A stretch of 9,576 bases of DNA, from assembly GCA_017963875.1 (NCBI GenBank), contig JAGCTA010000284.1, forward strand, positions 1-9,576, written 5' to 3'. The DNA is from Victivallales bacterium (GTDB lineage: Bacteria > Verrucomicrobiota > Lentisphaeria > Oligosphaerales > Oligosphaeraceae). Position 1 is the stretch's first letter. Each line of letters starts with the position of its first letter. Positions 5,496 to 9,576 of the stretch are shown here, one piece after another. Below the pieces are notes generated by a model, which saw only the letters and a list, made by a program, of their open reading frames with translations, made no database searches and was not told the origin of the DNA. Position numbers and translations under genes: made by a program.

Positions 5496-7076
5496 CTATA
5501 TATTCGCGGCTACGCCAACGGTGAAAATTTTGTCTGGGTCGAACAATTCTGGAAAAGTGCCGTCCCAGGAGAAATGCAAAGAGACTCTTTGTATCGCCAC
5601 TGTCTCTTTTTCCCTATTGGTCACCATGACCTCTGCCTTTGTCCAAGGGAAGGAATTCATTGCAACGACATATCTTCCCTCATGGAAAGAGCAAGGTATT
5701 CCATTGATCTGGACATCCGCCTTCCCGAGTCCCTCGAAACTGCATGCGAGCAACGGCGACTCCTCTGGAACTTTTCTTGTATCAAAAGTAAAAACACTGC
5801 TTGCTCCAGGAGATAGTTCACGCGGCAATTGATAGGGATATTTGCCCGAATCCTTGAGTTGACGACGCCATTTGGAGAAATAGGCATCAGAATCTTCTGC
5901 ACGCCAACCATTCAGGAAAGTCCCTTCGTCCATATCAAGATCATCATACGATATGTCCAAGGAAAAATTCTTTCCACGAAGGGTTTTCAATGAACCGCAT
6001 TCGCTGAAGATCTCTGGCATTTTCCTCTTGTTGCGCAGCCCCATGAAATTGAACAGGTAAATGCCATCTGAACCATTTTCAAGAGCCATGCGGCACGCTC
6101 CCCGAATAAAAGGCAGTTGACGATTATCAAATGGTTCTCTGCTCCAGGCACCTCTTGGCGCATTCGGCGGATATCCAGGATATGGCTGATTCGGAGTGTC
6201 GATGCACGCCATGACAGGAAAGTCCTGCCTTCCGATAGCCTCTTTCCAGGCATTGGCATTCAAGACATAACTGCGCAGATATTTGGGTGAAATAACCAGT
6301 CTGTCAACGTAGCCATTTCGTGCCCATTCAATACCATCCAGCCCATGATATCGTGCGCTTTCAATGCTGGCTGGAATGCGTGTCGCAAGAAGAATGCGAT
6401 GCCCACGCCTGATGGAAAACTCATCCACAAGATTGCGGATGCTTTTCATATATTCATTCATCAGTGGAATATATGATTCTCCCTCGCCGTCGTTGAAATG
6501 CGGGACATGCCTCATCCAATCAACAAGAATGCCATCCACATCGTAGAGTTCAAGATTTTCCTTTATGACATTACGGAATACCTCACGTATCAGTTCATGT
6601 TCGTATGAGAATCCCGATTGCGGCGCATGACTTTGAGTGCGCAGTTCTGGATGCTCCATCCAGAGGCGGCTATGTCCCGCTTCTTCCTGGATATCCGTGC
6701 TATGCTGATCATTCATCCTTATGGTCACCCAGGCCTGAAATCCCTTTGCCTTCGCACGTTTCAGCAAATAGTCGTTGGAGTCAACCCCCATGGATGCAAG
6801 GACTTTGATATTGGCAGCATTCTTATATTTGGAAACGCTAGGCTGTCCATGGAACCATGGCTGGTCAAGCCCTTTTTCCATTTCAAAGCCTTCCGTGAAT
6901 TCGTTGATGGCTTTTGCTCCAGGATACATGGCGGTCTGTGCGCCTGTGCCAATGACAATGACGCTCACATCTGTCCCAACAAGCGCGTCAACAATATGGT
7001 CCAGATCTTTCGGCATCAGAGTTCCAGCCTCAGAATAGTAGTATCGCGCATTGCAGTCTTCATCAAAGTATATCAT
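5496..7076 (-). CDS. Putative TIM-barrel glycoside hydrolase-like protein, cytoplasmic
   Basis: The product is 526 residues with no signal peptide or membrane segment. The first ~370 residues look like a (beta/alpha)8 barrel of the glycosidase-like kind: alternating strands and helices, AWVTIRMNDQH (115-125), the acidic strand-end DVDGILVDWMRH (179-190; D181, D186, R189), LLATRIP (229-235) and ENGSDGIYLFNFMG (333-346). The layout resembles GHL10/DUF187-type 'family 10 glycosylhydrolase-like' proteins. The candidate catalytic acids are therefore the Asp pair near 181-186, which is inference. Residues ~400-526 look like a beta-sandwich accessory domain (SSVFTFDTRKVP, ADVQINGIPCSF). Substrate is unknown, and a sugar-binding or inactive protein is possible. 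The start at 7076 is fixed by an in-frame TAG directly upstream, and AAGGG sits 7 bases before the ATG. It is transcribed from a good promoter at 7122-7150 and is convergent with nfnB. Confidence 0.65.
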   Translation of the reverse strand: MIYFDEDCNARYYYSEAGTLMPKDLDHIVDALVGTDVSVIVIGTGAQTAMYPGAKAINEFTEGFEMEKGLDQPWFHGQPSVSKYKNAANIKVLASMGVDSNDYLLKRAKAKGFQAWVTIRMNDQHSTDIQEEAGHSRLWMEHPELRTQSHAPQSGFSYEHELIREVFRNVIKENLELYDVDGILVDWMRHVPHFNDGEGESYIPLMNEYMKSIRNLVDEFSIRRGHRILLATRIPASIESARYHGLDGIEWARNGYVDRLVISPKYLRSYVLNANAWKEAIGRQDFPVMACIDTPNQPYPGYPPNAPRGAWSREPFDNRQLPFIRGACRMALENGSDGIYLFNFMGLRNKRKMPEIFSECGSLKTLRGKNFSLDISYDDLDMDEGTFLNGWRAEDSDAYFSKWRRQLKDSGKYPYQLPRELSPGASSVFTFDTRKVPEESPLLACSFEGLGKADVQINGIPCSFHEGRYVVAMNSFPWTKAEVMVTNREKETVAIQRVSLHFSWDGTFPELFDPDKIFTVGVAANI

Positions 7077-7121
7077 CTATTTACCCTTATTTACCCTGGT
7101 TTCACGTCTATGACACATTTC

Positions 7122-7150
7122 AATCTACCACTTGAATATGTTCTTGTCAA
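7122..7150 (-). promoter_or_regulatory. Promoter of the glycosidase-like gene
   Basis: On the minus strand a perfect -35 TTGACA (7150-7145) is followed after exactly 17 bp by TAGATT (7127-7122). The predicted transcription start is near 7115, about 39 bases before the ATG at 7076. This is the strongest promoter match in the window. Confidence 0.65.
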
Positions 7151-7252
7151 CTGATTTCTTTCACTCTCTAAAAGTCTAGATTGTGGATGTCTTCGCTTCA
7201 ATAAAACTTTGTCACAGGCTTGATTAATGGCATTTTTGGTGATAACGTATGG

Positions 7253-7411
7253 GATAGGCTCTATTCTCCATGTGGGTAGGTAATTACACCAAAGCCATAG
7301 AGGCCCCGAAGGGATTAAATATCAGCACCCAAGGTCGAGCAAAGCGAAATCTGGCGAAAGCCAATCCAAAAATTTCGACCTCGAACCTTCCCCCATAGGG
7401 AATAGAACGAT
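7253..7411 (+). repeat. ~155-bp dispersed element, copy 2, with terminal inverted repeats and internal hairpin
   Basis: The ends are imperfect inverted repeats: ATAGGCTCTATTCTCCATG (7254-7272), and the complement of CATAGGGAATAGAACGAT (7394-7411), which reads ATCGTTCTATTCCCTATG. The interior is homologous, in inverse orientation, to about 600-758. Unlike that copy it folds well: AAGGTCGAG (7331-7339) with CTCGAACCTT (7380-7389), CGAAAT (7345-7350) with ATTTCG (7372-7377), and TGGC-GAAA-GCCA (7352-7363) as a GNRA-capped tip. TTCCC/GGGAA (7388-7402) forms a further small hairpin. The size, inverted ends, hairpins and two dispersed copies suggest a MITE-like or intergenic structured element. No clear target-site duplication was seen. 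Confidence 0.5.
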
Positions 7412-7413
7412 GA

Positions 7414-7419
7414 TATAAT
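7414..7419 (+). promoter_or_regulatory. Candidate -10 element of the HipA-like gene
   Basis: A perfect TATAAT lies 39 bases before the ATG at 7459, directly after the end of the dispersed element. No acceptable -35 is present at 16-18 bp upstream, where the sequence is C-rich and part of the element's hairpin. Either an activator is needed or the element itself supplies upstream contacts. Confidence 0.35.
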
Positions 7420-7458
7420 ATACTCAAATGACTTCAATGCCATCGAGAAGATAATGAA

Positions 7459-8592
7459 ATGAGTTTACCTTTGATTCATACAGCCACGGCAAAAGGATGG
7501 AAGCGGTTTACAATCATGCACAAGGACCGCAAGGTCGCCGCAATCCGCGAAGACGGCACATGCACCATCTACGCACCTTCCTTTATGCCTTATAACCTCT
7601 ATCTCGAGACATCTCGGCTGAATGATCTGGATACGCGACTTAATAATCTGAACAATTTCTATTATTGGTGTTCCACACGCGTGCTGACGCTGGATCGAAG
7701 ATTCGCAAAAGAAATTCTGAACAGCATCGGCGTAATGCAGGCGGCGACAGATCGCGACCGAGCCATGATTGCTATTTCCTATCACGGTTTGAGTCTGACA
7801 GATGTATATTGGATCAGGCAAAACGGAGAAACGACATGCTTTTCGAACATCAGTCTGTTCCGTCATTCATTGTCCAACGCCTTTGCAGATGTTAGTCTTG
7901 TCGGCAAACAACTGACCGTACAGAATTCTGAACTTCTCAAGCCCAATGACGCGGCTGGCGACATCAGCACGCAAGGTGTCGCCCCCAAGGCGTGGATTCG
8001 AGAAAACGGGGCCTTCTACCTCCTGAAAAACGGCGATGCACGTGATGTTGAAGCAGAACTTCTTGCATCGAAAATCGTCCGATGCTTCAAAGTTCAAAGC
8101 ATTGCATACGAGCCAGCGACCTTTGATGGCAAGCCAGTGTCCAAAAGTCTTATCGTAACCTCAGAAGAGGAAAGCATCGTTTCCATGGAAGCCATCGATA
8201 TTTATTGTGTCAACCATGACCTGGACCGTGAAGCTTTTGTACTTAAGAAAGATTGCTACGCCTATTACATGATGAATCTGATTGACTATCTTATCGGCAA
8301 TACGGACCGCCATTGGGGCAACTGGGGATTTCTCGTTGACAACAAGACCAACAGACTGAAGAAACTCCATCCGCTGATGGATTTCAACAAGTCCTTCCTC
8401 GCATACGATACAATCGACGGTGTACGCTGCCAGACAAGTGCAAGACCACTTTCCCAACGGGATGCCGCTCTGGAGGCCGTGCGCACAGTTGGCTTGAACC
8501 AGATCGCCGAAGTTAAAGCGGAGTGGTTTCCCCATCCCGCATGGTGGAAGATGTTCTCAAATCGGCTGGACGTTGTGAAAGCAGGGAGATAA
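7459..8592 (+). CDS. HipA-like (CtkA-type) protein kinase, no partner antitoxin visible
   Basis: The product is 377 residues. HipA-fold kinases phosphorylate serine/threonine on protein targets (GltX for E. coli HipA). The kinase core lies in the C-terminal 220 residues: Gly-rich/phosphate loop DISTQGVAPKAW (168-179), ATP-binding Lys in FYLLKNGD (K190), Glu in DVEAELLASKIV (197-208), catalytic loop NTDRHWGN (281-288; D283, N288), and the metal-binding D308 of MDFNK. All key residues are present, so activity is plausible. The first ~150 residues do not show the usual HipA N-terminal beta domain I would expect, and the GLSLTDVYWIR stretch (110-120) is characteristic of a separate orphan subfamily. 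No small helix-turn-helix HipB-like gene lies within the 380 bp upstream or 280 bp downstream. GAGAAG sits 8 bases before the ATG. A toxin, a signalling kinase or a phage-defence kinase are all possible roles. Confidence 0.75.
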   Translation: MSLPLIHTATAKGWKRFTIMHKDRKVAAIREDGTCTIYAPSFMPYNLYLETSRLNDLDTRLNNLNNFYYWCSTRVLTLDRRFAKEILNSIGVMQAATDRDRAMIAISYHGLSLTDVYWIRQNGETTCFSNISLFRHSLSNAFADVSLVGKQLTVQNSELLKPNDAAGDISTQGVAPKAWIRENGAFYLLKNGDARDVEAELLASKIVRCFKVQSIAYEPATFDGKPVSKSLIVTSEEESIVSMEAIDIYCVNHDLDREAFVLKKDCYAYYMMNLIDYLIGNTDRHWGNWGFLVDNKTNRLKKLHPLMDFNKSFLAYDTIDGVRCQTSARPLSQRDAALEAVRTVGLNQIAEVKAEWFPHPAWWKMFSNRLDVVKAGR

Positions 8593-8878
8593 CAATTTTT
8601 TATACGCTGCATTACCTCCTTATAATTGTGGAAAATGTGCAATAATCATGAAAATTATTGTTGAAAATGTGCAAATATATCACAAAATCATTGCTGAAAA
8701 TGTGCAATAATAACCAAAAATAATTACTGAAAATGTGCAATAATTAATAAAAATATTGCGGAAAATGTGAATTTATACTTGAAAAACGACATATAAAAAA
8801 TAAAGTATAAGACATGATTATTGATAAATCAAATGAGACCCATTTTTCGAGTTGTGAGATGTACTATGGGATTTGCCA
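8593..8878. other. AT-rich spacer between HipA-like and ATPase genes
   Basis: This 286-bp gap contains the five-unit repeat array at 8631-8770 and, after it, about 110 bp of AT-rich DNA. That part holds a short palindrome TTGAT-AA-ATCAA (8821-8832) and a weak TTGAAA-16-TAAAGT promoter-like pair (8779-8806) for the downstream ATPase. No GC-rich terminator follows the HipA-like gene. No gene is seen. Confidence 0.55.
8631..8770. repeat. Array of five 32-33-bp repeats sharing GAAAATGTGCAAT
   Basis: GAAAATGTGC begins at 8631, 8663, 8696 and 8729, and GAAAATGTGA at 8761, giving spacings of 32, 33, 33 and 32. Between the cores the sequence is A/T-rich and variable but tends to be self-complementary. 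CAATAAT...ATTATTG is perfect in the first unit and GCAATA...TATTGC is perfect in the fourth, while units two and three are imperfect. The spacing is roughly three helical turns, so the cores all face one side of the DNA, as expected for iteron-like or multi-site protein binding. It lies 110 bp upstream of the DUF4143 ATPase. Confidence 0.75.
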
Positions 8879-9576
8879 ATGAACAGAAACATAGAGAAAA
8901 GACTGTTGGCATGGAAAGAATCCGTCTGGCGCAAGCCGCTGATATTGCGCGGTGCGCGTCAAGTGGGGAAAAGTTGGATACTAAATGAGTTTGGAAGAAA
9001 ATACTTCAAGCATGTCGTGGTTTGCAACTTTGACAAGGATGAGGAAATCAGGAAAGTTTTTCTCAACAAGTCTCCGCAGAGGATAGTCGGCATCCTTGAA
9101 ATTCTTTTTGGACACAAGGTTGTTCCTGGCGAGACGCTGCTGATTCTTGATGAAATTCAAGAGTGCCCGAATGCCCTGAACTCTCTTAAGTATTTTTTCG
9201 AGGAAATGCGCGAACTGCATGTGGCGGCAGCGGGAAGTCTTCTGGGGGTCATGCTTGCCAAGCAGTCGTATCCTGTCGGCTCCGTTGATTTGCTTGACAT
9301 GTACCCTATGGATTTTTCAGAATTCCTTGAAGCCAACGATGAAATCCTGTACAATGCCTACATGCAATTGCCACTCTTTGAACCTATAGAAGAAATATTT
9401 CACCGAAAATTGACTGATGCGTACCATCAGTATCTCATCATTGGCGGGATGCCAGAATGTGTGTCTCTGTGGAGGGAAACAAGAGAATTGTCCCTCGTCC
9501 TTGACGCACAGAGTGCCATTCTGAAATTCTACGAAGGAGATTTTGGTAAGCATGCGGGGGAAGTCAATGCTGCAAA
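8879..9576 (+). CDS. AAA ATPase of the DUF4143 family (3' end outside window)
   Basis: 232 complete codons are visible and the frame is open to the window edge; family members are usually about 380-430 residues, so roughly half is present. Walker A GARQVGKS (25-32) follows the typical N-terminal MNRNIEKRLLAW...KPLILR. Walker B LLILDEIQECP is at 87-97 (D91, E92), the sensor-type AAAGSLLG at 116-123, and DMYPMDFSEFL at 140-150. The start of the DUF4143 region is marked by YHQYLIIGGMPECV (183-195). These ATPases occur in many copies in gut anaerobes and archaea. Their function is not established, and they are sometimes discussed as toxin- or transposon-like. The ATG at 8879 is chosen because the family begins MNRxIE; GGGAT 7 bases upstream is only a weak ribosome binding site. 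Confidence 0.88.
   Translation, partial: MNRNIEKRLLAWKESVWRKPLILRGARQVGKSWILNEFGRKYFKHVVVCNFDKDEEIRKVFLNKSPQRIVGILEILFGHKVVPGETLLILDEIQECPNALNSLKYFFEEMRELHVAAAGSLLGVMLAKQSYPVGSVDLLDMYPMDFSEFLEANDEILYNAYMQLPLFEPIEEIFHRKLTDAYHQYLIIGGMPECVSLWRETRELSLVLDAQSAILKFYEGDFGKHAGEVNAA

Larger units (their letters stand above)
7077..7458. other. Divergent spacer between the glycosidase-like and HipA-like genes
   Basis: No gene is seen in these 382 bp. The left part holds the minus-strand promoter of the glycosidase-like gene. 7151-7250 is unremarkable AT-rich sequence. 7253-7411 is a hairpin-bearing copy of the dispersed element, and the last 45 bases hold a TATAAT and the leader of the HipA-like gene. 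Confidence 0.6.

Noticed and set aside
5472..5560. Bidirectional terminator between the convergent genes
   Set aside because: ACCGT...ACGGT is short and too far apart, and there is no T-run. No credible terminator hairpin was found.
6605..7154. Plus-strand frames of 67-178 codons opposite the glycosidase-like gene
   Set aside because: They overlap a long, domain-like minus-strand gene with a good promoter, and their translations are not protein-like.
8631..8770. CRISPR array
   Set aside because: The conserved core is only about 10-13 bp, linkers are A/T-only and similar to each other, and no cas genes are present. It is a degenerate tandem repeat.

Overview
The window is bacterial DNA. Coding stretches are of moderate GC and the spacers are AT-rich. 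It holds one partial gene at each end and five complete genes between them, separated by unusually large, repeat-filled gaps. An anaerobic, probably gut- or sediment-type bacterium is likely: the two-gene nfnA-nfnB operon is the NADH/ferredoxin/NADP+ flavin-bifurcating transhydrogenase of anaerobes. The accessory gene types (Rpn/YhgA nuclease, HipA-like kinase, DUF4143 AAA ATPase) are common in gut anaerobes. The TIM-barrel glycosidase-like protein recalls proteins I associate with the Lentisphaerota/Planctomycetes side of the PVC group. That taxonomic guess is weak and no rRNA or marker gene is present.

Layout: 1-90 (minus) is the N-terminus of a LysW-like zinc-ribbon protein. 91-1559 has no convincing gene but carries four kinds of structured repeat: a large nested inverted repeat ending in a T-run (257-402, read on the minus strand), a degenerate ~155-bp dispersed element (about 600-758), a 49-bp tandem repeat (871-1000), and a ~205-bp GC-rich hairpin-bearing unit in two full copies and one truncated copy (1001-1516). 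1560-2636 (minus) is an Rpn-family nuclease/putative transposase with a long RGEK-type tetrapeptide repeat. 2637-3199 is an AT-rich divergent spacer. 3200-5472 (plus) is nfnA-nfnB. Convergent to it is 5496-7076 (minus), a cytoplasmic glycoside-hydrolase-like protein. 7077-7458 is a divergent spacer with a second, inverted copy of the ~155-bp dispersed element. 7459-8592 (plus) is a HipA-like kinase with no visible partner. 8593-8878 contains five 32-33-bp repeats, and 8879 to the end (plus) is a truncated DUF4143 AAA ATPase.

How it fits together: nfnAB is the only clear metabolic unit. Its two subunits are 2 bp apart and surely co-transcribed, and they balance NADH, NADPH and reduced ferredoxin. 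The other genes look like independently acquired single-gene units, each with its own spacer and often its own repeats. The best candidates for undescribed structure are non-coding: the 1001-1516 hairpin repeats, the nested inverted repeat with mutually exclusive pairings at 257-402, the mobile-looking ~155-bp element present twice in inverted orientation, and the repeat array just upstream of the DUF4143 ATPase. No complete new multi-gene system is evident.
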